From NCBI GenBank assembly GCA_003646875.1, contig QMLT01000008.1:1-16722 (forward strand): DNA of 16,722 nucleotides, given 5' to 3'. Position 1 is the first letter of the stretch; each line of letters begins with the position of its first letter. A program made the translations under genes and the position numbers. The notes below the pieces were generated by a model. It had not been told where the DNA came from. It did not search any database and worked only from the letters and a program-made list of their open reading frames with translations. This DNA comes from Deltaproteobacteria bacterium (lineage in GTDB: Bacteria; Desulfobacterota; DSM-4660; Desulfatiglandales; B25-G16). Shown here in pieces: positions 1 through 7,970 of this stretch.

Positions 1-1061
1 CCCACAGATATATACCACAAGTATTAAAGAAAGCAGCAGAGCTGGGTTTTATGGGATTAACCATAGATCCTAAATTCGGTGGTACAGGTGCGGATGGAAT
101 GACAACTATGGCAATTTTAGAAGAACTTGCTGCTGTAAATGGTGGTGTGGCCTGCGTTATCGGTGATACATGGTTCGCTCAGACACCTATAATAATTGCG
201 GCCAATGATGAACAGAGAGAACGTTTCTTGAGACCACTGGCATCGAGAGAGGAGGTAAATCTGGGATGCATCTGTATGACAGAGCCTGCTTCAGGCGCTG
301 ATATTGAAGACAGTAGGATGCGATTAAGGACCGTAAAAACAGTTATTAAAGAAGACGGAGATGATTATATTATAAATGGAGTAAAGATATGGCCAAGTAA
401 TGCCGGTATAGCATCTCATTATGTTGTTATCGCTACAACTGACCCAAGGTTAGAGGACAAGGGGTCAGCGATAATTGTAGTTGAGAAGGACACACCTGGT
501 CTTTCCTTTGGTAAGGTAGAACGAAAGATGGGAATGCCAGAAGACCAGAACAGGGAGGTTATATTTGAAGATGTTCGTGTTCCAAAGAGCAATCTTCTTG
601 GAAAAATAGGTGATGGCCATAGAATACTTCAAACAACGGTCGCATATAACAGATTAGGCGCTGGGATGATTTCTGTAGGGATAGCCAGAGGTGCATTTGA
701 ATATGCGCTTGGGTATTGTAAAGGCAGGGTTGTTGGTGGAAAGCCTCTTATCAAACACAGCCTGATTTCAGCGATGTTTGCAGATATGGCCACAAAAATC
801 GATGCAGCACGGCTTCTTGTCTACAGGGCATCATGGTCTCTGAAGGCAAAAAATCCCCATAGGGCAAGGTATTCTGACATGGCAAAGGTATATTCAACAA
901 ATATTGCCATGGAGGTTACATCAAATTGTGTCCAGGTAATGGGATCATATGGATATTCTAAAGAATATCCGGTAGAAAAGTATATGAGGGATGCAAAGAT
1001 AGTACAGATATATCTTGGCCCGAACGAGATGCTACAACAGCTTATCGGGGAAAGTCTTTAA
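1..1061 (+). CDS. Acyl-CoA dehydrogenase family protein, 5'-truncated by the window edge
   Basis: The frame is open from base 3, and the codons before the ATG at 51 already read as family sequence (an ELGF stretch running into MGLTIDPKFGGTGAD). The gene therefore begins outside the window and the ATG at 51 is internal. Counting from that Met, the order is typical: the ELAAVNGG helix region, the flavin/substrate motif MTEPASGAD (about 76-84), KIWPSNAG, the middle beta-domain ending in FEDVRVPKSNLLG, and a C-terminal helical domain with RDAKIVQIY. The family uses FAD to form an alpha,beta double bond in an acyl-CoA and passes electrons to ETF. The substrate cannot be told from sequence. Oddly, the usual C-terminal catalytic Glu (YEGT context) is Leu322 here, and the alternative base position just before the conserved Arg201 is Asn200. 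The oxidation chemistry may therefore be altered. The stop overlaps that of the convergent downstream gene. Confidence 0.9.
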   Translation, partial: HRYIPQVLKKAAELGFMGLTIDPKFGGTGADGMTTMAILEELAAVNGGVACVIGDTWFAQTPIIIAANDEQRERFLRPLASREEVNLGCICMTEPASGADIEDSRMRLRTVKTVIKEDGDDYIINGVKIWPSNAGIASHYVVIATTDPRLEDKGSAIIVVEKDTPGLSFGKVERKMGMPEDQNREVIFEDVRVPKSNLLGKIGDGHRILQTTVAYNRLGAGMISVGIARGAFEYALGYCKGRVVGGKPLIKHSLISAMFADMATKIDAARLLVYRASWSLKAKNPHRARYSDMAKVYSTNIAMEVTSNCVQVMGSYGYSKEYPVEKYMRDAKIVQIYLGPNEMLQQLIGESL

Positions 1062-1984
1062 TCAATCGGCTTAATCTCTGAAAGCTTCAATGCCAGATCC
1101 TCAATATACGATCGATTCTCGAGTTTCATCCTCCATGATTGGGATATAGATTCAATACCTAAATAAGCTCCTGAGATAGCACAGGCCATTGCGCCTAAAG
1201 TATCCCTATCTCCTCCATTTAAGGTAGCGCAAAAAAGGCAATCCTCAAATGATTTGGGATGGCGGAGGAAGGAGAAGAGGGCAAATGGCATAGATTCATG
1301 CACCGCAACTGTTTGACCAAGTTGCTCTGCCGCTAAAGATGGAGGGCTCTGCGCATTGATCAGTTTCTGAATAAGGCGCATTTTTTCTTCTATCTCAGGG
1401 GTTCTGGAGAAATCAATCAATGTATCCATAAATGCCCTAGATGAGAATGCCTCGTTTGGATCAAGTTTCACTACAAGAGAAACAGCCCTTGCCTGGACTG
1501 CAGCGCCGTCTTTACCCACAGGATGCGCATGGGTGACAGCAGCAGACATGCATGCCTTTTCATAGAGATCAGAGGAGTCATGAAAAAACAGCCCTACCGG
1601 AACAATCCTCATGGCAGCGCCATTACCAAGGGAACCTGTGCCTCCAAATAAACCCCTTGCAGCCTCAGCATAGGTAATTCCTGATTGTTTTACCATTGAG
1701 AATATAGTGGGCGGTCCCGAGGCATAGCCGCGCCACGGCTCACGCTCATAGTTGTATCGAAAGGTTTCTCCCAGATCTTGTTGATCAAGAATCCCTTTTT
1801 TTACAAGCGATTCTGCAAGTCCAATGGACATGGCAGTATCGTCGGTGTAACGGAGTTCTTTTAATCGGTCTAATTGAATGCAAATGTCTTCTTTGTTACG
1901 ATATTGGAATGCAAGTTCACCAATAGCATCTCCGAGAGCGCTACCTACCATACCACCCAAGCACTTTATCTTTATATCTGTCAT
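1058..1984 (-). CDS. ADP-ribosylglycohydrolase family protein (ARH/DraG-like)
   Basis: The 308-residue protein has the family's two metal-binding segments. Near the N-terminus, after GSALGDAIGE, is YTDDTAM (46-52); near the C-terminus is NGGDRDTLGAM (256-266), whose two Asp and one Thr are the usual binuclear Mg2+ ligands. GNGAAMR (120-126) matches the conserved middle loop. Family members remove ADP-ribose from proteins, other conjugates or O-acetyl-ADP-ribose, or are related hydrolases of unknown substrate. No signal peptide or membrane segment is seen, so it should be cytosolic. No nitrogenase or DraT gene is nearby, so a specific DraG role cannot be claimed. The ATG at 1984 sits just before the first domain residues but has only a weak ribosome-binding site. 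Transcription runs towards the acyl-CoA dehydrogenase gene and the two stop codons overlap by 4 bases. Confidence 0.87.
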   Translation of the reverse strand: MTDIKIKCLGGMVGSALGDAIGELAFQYRNKEDICIQLDRLKELRYTDDTAMSIGLAESLVKKGILDQQDLGETFRYNYEREPWRGYASGPPTIFSMVKQSGITYAEAARGLFGGTGSLGNGAAMRIVPVGLFFHDSSDLYEKACMSAAVTHAHPVGKDGAAVQARAVSLVVKLDPNEAFSSRAFMDTLIDFSRTPEIEEKMRLIQKLINAQSPPSLAAEQLGQTVAVHESMPFALFSFLRHPKSFEDCLFCATLNGGDRDTLGAMACAISGAYLGIESISQSWRMKLENRSYIEDLALKLSEIKPID

Positions 1985-2141
1985 CGTATTTCATTTATAA
2001 TTGATTTCTAAACTTTTTTCAACAGGCAAGGTGGAATCTTGTGCATCAAGGGATGTGGCATTCCTCAATCCCTCGCTAATCCATACTCACGCTCCAGCAA
2101 GCTTCGCACCTTTGGATTTTGTCACTCCAACCCTTTTAGGG

Positions 2142-2173
2142 TATGACACAATATGACAACTATTTGAATAGTT
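2142..2173. promoter_or_regulatory. Direct repeat plus palindrome, possible operator
   Basis: TATGACA occurs twice exactly 10 bases apart (2142-2148 and 2152-2158), followed directly by the perfect palindrome AACTATTTGAATAGTT (2158-2173, 7-base arms, TG centre). One-turn spacing and two-fold symmetry are typical of protein binding sites. It lies about 160 bases upstream of the ADP-ribosylglycohydrolase start and about 320 bases upstream of acsD, so the target gene is unclear. AT-rich DNA produces such patterns by chance, so confidence is low. Confidence 0.25.
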
Positions 2174-2332
2174 ATCAGTGGCAAGCACAGGTTTGATTCA
2201 GACATACTTGGTGATATGCTTTTATTGACACTTATTTACTTTTGCCTGACCACACTCTACTTTCATTTCCTTGGATTTGTTAGGATTTTCCCCTGTATTG
2301 AGCCATAGAATTTTTAAATCAAAGATTTTTAC

Positions 2333-2361
2333 TTGACAGGAATTCCCGGTTCAATTAGATT
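2333..2361 (+). promoter_or_regulatory. Candidate sigma-70 promoter of the acs operon
   Basis: A perfect -35 box TTGACA (2333-2338) is followed after 17 bases by TAGATT (2356-2361), four of six matches to TATAAT. Transcription would start near 2368 and give a leader of about 125 bases before acsD. A second perfect TTGACA at 2399-2404 has TAGTTA 17 bases further on (2422-2427), a poorer -10. A third TTGACA at 2225-2230 has no -10. Assignment is by consensus only. Confidence 0.35.
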
Positions 2362-2452
2362 TGGTTTCCTATGTTTTTGTGTTGTTTTTAATTTTTTATT
2401 GACAAGATAAAATAAAAATAATAGTTACATCACAGCTAAAATGTAATTTAAA

Positions 2453-2475
2453 AAAATCTAATTTTTATAGATTTT
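2453..2475 (+). promoter_or_regulatory. Leader hairpin abutting the acsD ribosome-binding site
   Basis: AAAATCTA (2453-2460) and TAGATTTT (2468-2475) form an 8-base stem with a 7-base loop. The strong Shine-Dalgarno sequence AAGGAGG (2480-2486) starts five bases later and precedes the GTG start at 2495. The stem is A/T-only and weak, so it could be an incidental feature of AT-rich DNA or a modest translation-control or mRNA-end-protecting element. Confidence 0.3.
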
Positions 2476-2494
2476 CAAAAAGGAGGTAAGAAAA

Positions 2495-3445
2495 GTGTCA
2501 TTTGAGATTCCCAAAATAAATTATACGGGTAAAGTCAAAGAAATAACTATAGGTGCTGGCAATAAAACAGCTACGGTAGGAGGCAGAGACTGCTTTCCAT
2601 TTCATCTCTTTGAGGGGAGTATGCCTCACAAACCCATTATTGCCATGGAGATATGGGATATGGAGCCAGAGGGCTGGCCAGAAGCTGCCATCGAGCCATT
2701 TAAGGATGTCATTTCCGACCCACCAGCATGGGCCAAGAAATGTGTCGAGGAATACGGAGCGCAGATAATCGTTGTCCAGTTAAAAAGCACTGATCCAAAT
2801 GATAAAGATAGATCGGCTGATGAGGCAGCAGATATGGCTAAAAAGATTGTTGATGCAGTGCCAGTCCCAGTTGTCTTTTGGGGAACTGCTGTTAACGAAA
2901 AGGATGAAAAGGTTCTAAAGAAGATAGCAGAGGTGTGTGAGGGAGAAAATGTTAGTCTTTCTCCTGTGGAAGAGCCTATTCACAAGGGTGTAGGCGCAAG
3001 CGCCCTTGGATATAAGCACACAGTGGTGGCCTCAACGCCAATTGATATTAATCTGGCAAAACAGCTCAATATCTTACTTGGCAACCTTGGTGTACCCGAT
3101 AGTCAACTGCTTAATGATCCTACTACAGGCGGACTTGGCTATGGCATTGAATATGCCTATTCGGTTATGGAAAGGATCACCCAGGCAGGCCTGACCCAGG
3201 AGGATGAAAAGCTTCAGATTCCCATGATCAATAACCTTGGAAATGAGATCTGGAAATGTAAAGAGGCAAGCCAACCAGAAGAAGAAGTGCCTAATATGGG
3301 GGAGCCTGGCAGAAGGGCCATTCTGATGGAGGCTGTAGGCGCAGTTTGCTATTTACTCGCAGGATCCGATATCCTCATTATGAGACATCCTGAATCCATA
3401 AAGCTGGCGCAAGAGATGATAGATGATCTTATGGCAGAGAATTAA
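2495..3445 (+). CDS. acsD: Corrinoid iron-sulfur protein small subunit (ACDS complex delta subunit)
   Basis: This 316-residue protein has the hallmarks of the AcsD/CdhD family: an N-terminal FEIPK-INYTGKV-I segment, GGRDCFPFHLFEG, the MEIWDMEP segment, a TIM-barrel core with VPVVFWGTA, and the GNLGVPDSQLLNDPTTGGLGYGIEY region. The length agrees with the usual 310-325. AcsD forms a heterodimer with AcsC, holds the B12 cofactor at the interface and helps carry the methyl group from methyl-H4folate to acetyl-CoA synthase. It has no iron-sulfur motif, as expected. The start is GTG, fixed by AAGGAGG eight bases upstream; the next in-frame Met would remove conserved sequence. It is the first gene of the acs operon, 65 bases before acsA. 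Confidence 0.95.
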   Translation: MSFEIPKINYTGKVKEITIGAGNKTATVGGRDCFPFHLFEGSMPHKPIIAMEIWDMEPEGWPEAAIEPFKDVISDPPAWAKKCVEEYGAQIIVVQLKSTDPNDKDRSADEAADMAKKIVDAVPVPVVFWGTAVNEKDEKVLKKIAEVCEGENVSLSPVEEPIHKGVGASALGYKHTVVASTPIDINLAKQLNILLGNLGVPDSQLLNDPTTGGLGYGIEYAYSVMERITQAGLTQEDEKLQIPMINNLGNEIWKCKEASQPEEEVPNMGEPGRRAILMEAVGAVCYLLAGSDILIMRHPESIKLAQEMIDDLMAEN

Positions 3446-3510
3446 TAAGCTCATTACTTAAATAGATCAAGAAGGTCTAATATATTCATCCTAAGAAGGA
3501 GGAAGTTACG

Positions 3511-5544
3511 ATGGCAGAAGAAGAAAAAGAAGTAAAGAAAGAAGTTCCAAAAAAGAAAAAGAAGACCGGACCAAAGAGTATAGATACGGCAACATTAAAG
3601 ATGATTGCCCGCGCTGAGGAGCTCGAGATCGAGACGATCTTTGACAGGGCAGACAAGATGAAGCCTTGCCCTATAGGCGCTGAGGGGACATGCTGCAAAA
3701 ATTGCGGTCAGGGTCCGTGTAGACTCCCATTGCCCAAAGGTGGGATTGAAGGAAAAGATGAGAGAAGAGGTCTGTGTGGCGCCACGGCAAATACAATAGC
3801 AGCCAGGAATTTTATCCGAATGATAGCTGGGGGCGCGGCCGCCCATTCAGATCATGGCAGGGGTGTGGCAGAGACATTTTTAGCTGCTGCTAAAAAAGAG
3901 ACAAAGGATTATGTCATCAAAGATACCAAGAAGTTATTAGAAATTGCCCCTGATTTTGGCGTGGCATTGACTACGGGAAAAGGGGATAAAGAAAAACCAC
4001 GCAAAATAGATGATATCGCTGTTGAGGTTGGAGAAAAAGCCTTAGAACAATTTGGTCAGCAGGAAGGTGAACTCCTGACTGCCCGAAGGGCGCCGGATAA
4101 AAGGGTTGAGCAGTGGAGGAAAATTGGGGTTTTCCCTCGTGGTATTGACAGAGAAATAGTCGAGATCATGCACAGGACCCATATTGGTGTTGATCAGGAC
4201 TACAAAAACCTCATGTTCCAAGGCTCCAGGGCTGCTATTGCCGATGGGTGGGGCGGCTCCATGATAGCCACTGACCTTCAGGACATCCTGTTTGGCACAC
4301 CCTATCCCATAAAGAGTCAGGCCAACTTAGGTGTGCTTAAAAAGGATATGGTAAATCTTGTGATCCACGGTCATGAACCGCTTCTCTCCGAGATGATTGT
4401 GGTGGCAGCGGAGCTGCCAGAGATGCAGGAGCTGGCCAAGAAGGTAGGCGCAAATGGCATCCAGCTCTCCGGTATTTGCTGTACGGGAAATGAGATAATC
4501 CAGAGACAGGGTGTCCCCTTAGCCGGGAACTTCCTGATGCAGGAACTTGCCATTATTACCGGAGCAGTTGAGGCCATGGTGGTTGATATCCAGTGTATCA
4601 TGGAGAATGTGGCCAATGTAGCCGCCTGTTTTCATACCAAATTGATTACAACCATGCCGATTGCCAAGATGGAAGAGGAAAACGTTATCCATATGGAATT
4701 CCATGAAGAAGACGCTATGAAGACAGCCAAAGAGATTGTCAAAACCGCAATTGAGAATTTTCCTAACAGAAAGACTGGGGTAATGATTCCGGATGAAAAA
4801 TCCGACCTCATTGCTGGATTTTCCTACGAGGCAGTCAACTATCACCTTGGAGGCACATTCAGGGGTTCTTATGCGCCTCTCAATCAGAATATTATCAATG
4901 GGAGGATACGAGGTATCGCCGGAGTGGTTGGCTGTAATAATGCAAGAACCATTCACAATAGTGATCATATTACAGTGTTAAAGGAGTTGATCAAGAACGA
5001 TGTAATAGTGCTCACCACAGGGTGCAATGCCATTGCGGCAGGTATGGCAGGTCTTTTAACGCCAGAGTCGGCCAAGGTATTTTGCGGCCCAGGGCTGGCA
5101 GAGGTATGTGAGACTGTGGGAATTCCTCCAGTACTCCATATGGGTTCCTGTGTTGACAACAGTAGAATTTTGATGGCAGCAACCGAGGTGGTTAAGGAAG
5201 GAGGACTGGGAGATGACATAAGCGACGTTCCTGTAGCCGGATCTGCCCCTGAGTGGATGAGCGAAAAGGCGATCAGCATTGGACACTACTTTGTGGCCTC
5301 TGGTGTATATACTGTGTTCGGTGTAACCTTTCCCACAACCGGTGCGCCTGTTTTTCAGGATTATCTCTTTAGGGAATTTGAAGAGATGTATGGCGGGATG
5401 TGGGATTTTGAGCCAGATCCAATAAAACATGCTCAGAAGATGATTGCACATATTGATAAAAAAAGGCATGCCCTTAAAATTGACAAGGCAAGAGAAAGGG
5501 TGCTCTTTGATATGGCTGCAAGGCGTGAGTTAGAGGCAGCTTAA
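3511..5544 (+). CDS. acsA: Anaerobic carbon monoxide dehydrogenase catalytic subunit (Ni-Fe)
   Basis: The 677-residue enzyme interconverts CO2 and CO at a Ni-4Fe-4S C-cluster. Visible ligands are Cys53 and Cys61 for the bridging D-cluster and Cys62, Cys65, Cys70 and Cys89 for the B-cluster. For the C-cluster they are the HGH pair (286-288), Cys324 in GICCTGNE, Cys362 in DIQCIMEN, Cys475 in GVVGCNN, Cys505 in TTGCNA and Cys547 in MGSCVDN. A Lys in SEKAISIGHY (586) matches the catalytic lysine region. The spacing Cys70 to Cys89 is 19, against 14 in the CODH-II numbering I remember, so this loop is about five residues longer. The N-terminus carries a Lys/Glu-rich extension of about 24 residues of unknown role. 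AAGGAGG is well placed before the ATG. It lies between acsD and acsB, so it is the ACS-linked CODH; cooS is the alternative symbol. Confidence 0.96.
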   Translation: MAEEEKEVKKEVPKKKKKTGPKSIDTATLKMIARAEELEIETIFDRADKMKPCPIGAEGTCCKNCGQGPCRLPLPKGGIEGKDERRGLCGATANTIAARNFIRMIAGGAAAHSDHGRGVAETFLAAAKKETKDYVIKDTKKLLEIAPDFGVALTTGKGDKEKPRKIDDIAVEVGEKALEQFGQQEGELLTARRAPDKRVEQWRKIGVFPRGIDREIVEIMHRTHIGVDQDYKNLMFQGSRAAIADGWGGSMIATDLQDILFGTPYPIKSQANLGVLKKDMVNLVIHGHEPLLSEMIVVAAELPEMQELAKKVGANGIQLSGICCTGNEIIQRQGVPLAGNFLMQELAIITGAVEAMVVDIQCIMENVANVAACFHTKLITTMPIAKMEEENVIHMEFHEEDAMKTAKEIVKTAIENFPNRKTGVMIPDEKSDLIAGFSYEAVNYHLGGTFRGSYAPLNQNIINGRIRGIAGVVGCNNARTIHNSDHITVLKELIKNDVIVLTTGCNAIAAGMAGLLTPESAKVFCGPGLAEVCETVGIPPVLHMGSCVDNSRILMAATEVVKEGGLGDDISDVPVAGSAPEWMSEKAISIGHYFVASGVYTVFGVTFPTTGAPVFQDYLFREFEEMYGGMWDFEPDPIKHAQKMIAHIDKKRHALKIDKARERVLFDMAARRELEAA

Positions 5545-5598
5545 AGGATATCATCAAATTGAATTGAAGAATACCTTAAGAATAAGGAGGAGAGAGAT

Positions 5599-7818
5599 AT
5601 GTCAAAATTAGTAGCATTTGCTGCCATACAGGGTGGCTATAATATAGTTTCCAAGGCAGAGGGGAAATTAAAGGAGGCCATAGATAAATATGGCCCTAAG
5701 CAGGAGATAGGATTTCCGAACACGGCCTACTATCTTCCTATTATATATTCTATACTGGGAGAAAAGATTGAGACCCTGGGCGATGCAGAGCCTATTATGA
5801 AACGTTGCAGGGCCTTGCTCCCGCCTCATGTTAAAAAGGACTGCCATGTTCCATACTTAGGTCCTCTGCTGGATGCTGGTATGGCCGCTCTTTTTGCTGA
5901 AGAGATAGTCGAGGCCATTCGCTATGTGGAAGAGCCTGATTTCTATCAACCTATGGTCGAGGATCCGGACATCGACAATAATAAGCTCTGGCTTGGCGCA
6001 GCCGATGACGTGATTATGAGAAAGAGGGGGGTTGAGTTTGTGGATGGCACTGCCCCTGGTTTCGCAGCTATTGTTGGGGCCGCTCCGACCCCTGAAATAG
6101 CAAAAAATATAGTCGAGGAGTATCAGAAGAAAAATCTCTACATATTTTTGGCTGCGAATCAGAATGGAACCTGTGTTGCTGAACAATTGATTGAGGCAGG
6201 TGTCCAGATTGGCTGGGGTACCCGTATTGTGCCCTTTGGCCCTGATATCTCAGCAGCGGTATATGCCCTTGGATTTGCAAACAGGGCAGGGCTCTCCTTT
6301 GGTGGCATACAGCCAGGAGATTACAAGAGGATGTTAGCCTATCAAAAAAACCGAATTTTTGCCTTCATAAATGCATTAGGCGATGTCAATGCGGAATGGG
6401 CTGCCAATGCAGCGGGCGCTATAAACTGGGGTTTCCCGACTATTGCAGATACGGACATACCTGAGGTGCTGCCCTGGGGTGTGTGCACCTATGAGCATAT
6501 TGTGTCAGAGGTGCCACACGACCAGATTCCCGCTAAATCTATCGAGGTTCGGGGACTGAAGGTATCCGTCACAGAGATTGATATCCCCGTTACCTACGGC
6601 CCTGCCTTTGAGGGTGAGCGGGTAAGAAAAGGCGATGTTTATCTGGAGCTGGGCGGAAGTGTTTCCCAGGCCACTGAATTAGTGCGAATTGCTGATATGA
6701 ACGCTATTGATGACGGAAAGATCATTGTTAAAGGCCCTGATGTAGGCGATGTTAAGAAGGGGGATGTACTGCCTCTGGGTATCTTTGTTCAAGTGGCAGG
6801 CAGGGAGATGGAAGAGGACTTCGAGCCTATACTTGAGCGTCAGATTCACCACCTGATTAACTATGCACAGGGTATAATGCATATTGGACAGAGGGATATA
6901 ACCTGGATAAGGGTCGGTGATGGAGCAGTAGAAAAGGGATTTACATTGAAGGATATTGGCACCATTCTTCATGCAAAACTTCATCAGGACTTCGGAAGGA
7001 TATTTGATAAACTGCAGGTCACACTTTACACAGAAAAAAAGGATGTGGATGAGCTAACCAGGACAGCAAGAGAGGTATACGCAGCAAGGGATGCCAGGAT
7101 AGAGGGGATGACAGATGAGACTACTGATATATTTTATTCCTGCACCCTATGCCAGTCCTTTGCGCCTAACCATGTCTGCACAATTAGCCCTGAGAGGACT
7201 GGCCTTTGCGGTGCATACAATTGGATGGACTGCAAGGCTTCATACGAAATTAATCCAACAGGCCCTAACCAGCCAATAGCCAAGGGGGAATTGCTTGATG
7301 AAAAACTTGGTCAGTGGAAGGGGGTAAATGAATTTGTAGCTAAGGCATCAAGGGGCAATATAGACCATTACAATCTATACAGTATTGTCCATGATCCAAT
7401 GACAACCTGTGGATGTTGCGAGGCCATCGCTGCCGTTCTTCCCACATGCAATGGAATCATGACCGTTGACAGGGACTTCACTGGGATGACGCCATGTGGC
7501 ATGAAGTTTAGCACGCTTGCCGGCACAGTAGGGGGTGGGGTTTCAACCCCGGGCTTTGTAGGCCATGGGAAATACAATATAACCCAGAGAAAGTTCCTCA
7601 GGTACGAAGGTGGGCTCTTGCGGATGGTATGGATGCCCAAGCACCTTAAGGAGGAAATCAAGGAGAGATTTGTTAAAAGAGCAGAAGAACTTGGTGTCCC
7701 AGATTTATTAGACAGGGTGGCAGATGAAACCGTAGGCACAACAGAAGAGGAGATCCTGCCTTTCCTTCAAGAGAAAAAGCATCCTGCGCTTGAAATGGAG
7801 GGGATCCTTGAGGTTTAG
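5599..7818 (+). CDS. acsB: Acetyl-CoA synthase (CODH/ACS complex beta subunit)
   Basis: This 739-residue protein builds acetyl-CoA from CO, a corrinoid-bound methyl group and CoA, or cleaves it. The A-cluster is complete: Cys515, Cys518, Cys527 and Cys537 (CTLC, HVC, GLC) have exactly the 3-9-10 spacing of the Moorella 4Fe-4S ligands, and the Cys604-Gly605-Cys606 tripeptide for the distal nickel lies 89 residues beyond the first, as in Moorella. The N-terminal domain, which contacts CODH and forms the CO tunnel, is present (begins KLVAFAAIQGGYNI), so this is the bacterial full-length type and not the shorter archaeal CdhC. The C-terminal TPCGMKFSTLAGTVGGG region is well conserved. The start is supported by AAGGAGGAGA just upstream. 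It follows acsA by 54 bases; a 152-base gap separates it from acsC. Confidence 0.97.
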   Translation: MSKLVAFAAIQGGYNIVSKAEGKLKEAIDKYGPKQEIGFPNTAYYLPIIYSILGEKIETLGDAEPIMKRCRALLPPHVKKDCHVPYLGPLLDAGMAALFAEEIVEAIRYVEEPDFYQPMVEDPDIDNNKLWLGAADDVIMRKRGVEFVDGTAPGFAAIVGAAPTPEIAKNIVEEYQKKNLYIFLAANQNGTCVAEQLIEAGVQIGWGTRIVPFGPDISAAVYALGFANRAGLSFGGIQPGDYKRMLAYQKNRIFAFINALGDVNAEWAANAAGAINWGFPTIADTDIPEVLPWGVCTYEHIVSEVPHDQIPAKSIEVRGLKVSVTEIDIPVTYGPAFEGERVRKGDVYLELGGSVSQATELVRIADMNAIDDGKIIVKGPDVGDVKKGDVLPLGIFVQVAGREMEEDFEPILERQIHHLINYAQGIMHIGQRDITWIRVGDGAVEKGFTLKDIGTILHAKLHQDFGRIFDKLQVTLYTEKKDVDELTRTAREVYAARDARIEGMTDETTDIFYSCTLCQSFAPNHVCTISPERTGLCGAYNWMDCKASYEINPTGPNQPIAKGELLDEKLGQWKGVNEFVAKASRGNIDHYNLYSIVHDPMTTCGCCEAIAAVLPTCNGIMTVDRDFTGMTPCGMKFSTLAGTVGGGVSTPGFVGHGKYNITQRKFLRYEGGLLRMVWMPKHLKEEIKERFVKRAEELGVPDLLDRVADETVGTTEEEILPFLQEKKHPALEMEGILEV

Positions 7819-7970
7819 CTATCCTATCTTCTCAAGAAAATTGTGTTAGGATGTTATATGCGGGGATTAGATATTCTTAGAGGTAAAAATCAGTTTAACG
7901 ACAATTATCATAATACTTGAGCATAATTAATTTAGTAAATTGAAATAATAATACCAAAAAGGAGAAGACC

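Larger units (their letters stand above)
1985..2494. other. Intergenic region between divergent genes (acs operon leader side)
   Basis: These 510 bases hold no reading frame I can support. The half nearest 1985 is mixed in composition. The half nearest 2494 is very AT-rich and carries candidate promoters, poly-T/poly-A stretches and a small hairpin next to the acsD ribosome-binding site. A direct repeat and a palindrome lie in the middle. I looked for a cobalamin riboswitch and a T-box and saw neither. The region must contain the promoters for both the acs operon and the ADP-ribosylglycohydrolase gene. Confidence 0.6.

Noticed and set aside
2172..2200. Possible sigma-54 promoter (a TGGC followed by G/T-rich sequence)
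   Set aside because: The required GG and GC at -24/-12 spacing are not present.
1985..2494. Possible cobalamin riboswitch upstream of the corrinoid-protein operon
   Set aside because: No B12-box-like conserved core or paired helices could be found in the leader.
4371..5469. Long minus-strand frames of 81-149 codons within acsA
   Set aside because: They are antisense shadows of a highly conserved gene, without ribosome-binding sites or recognisable protein sequence.
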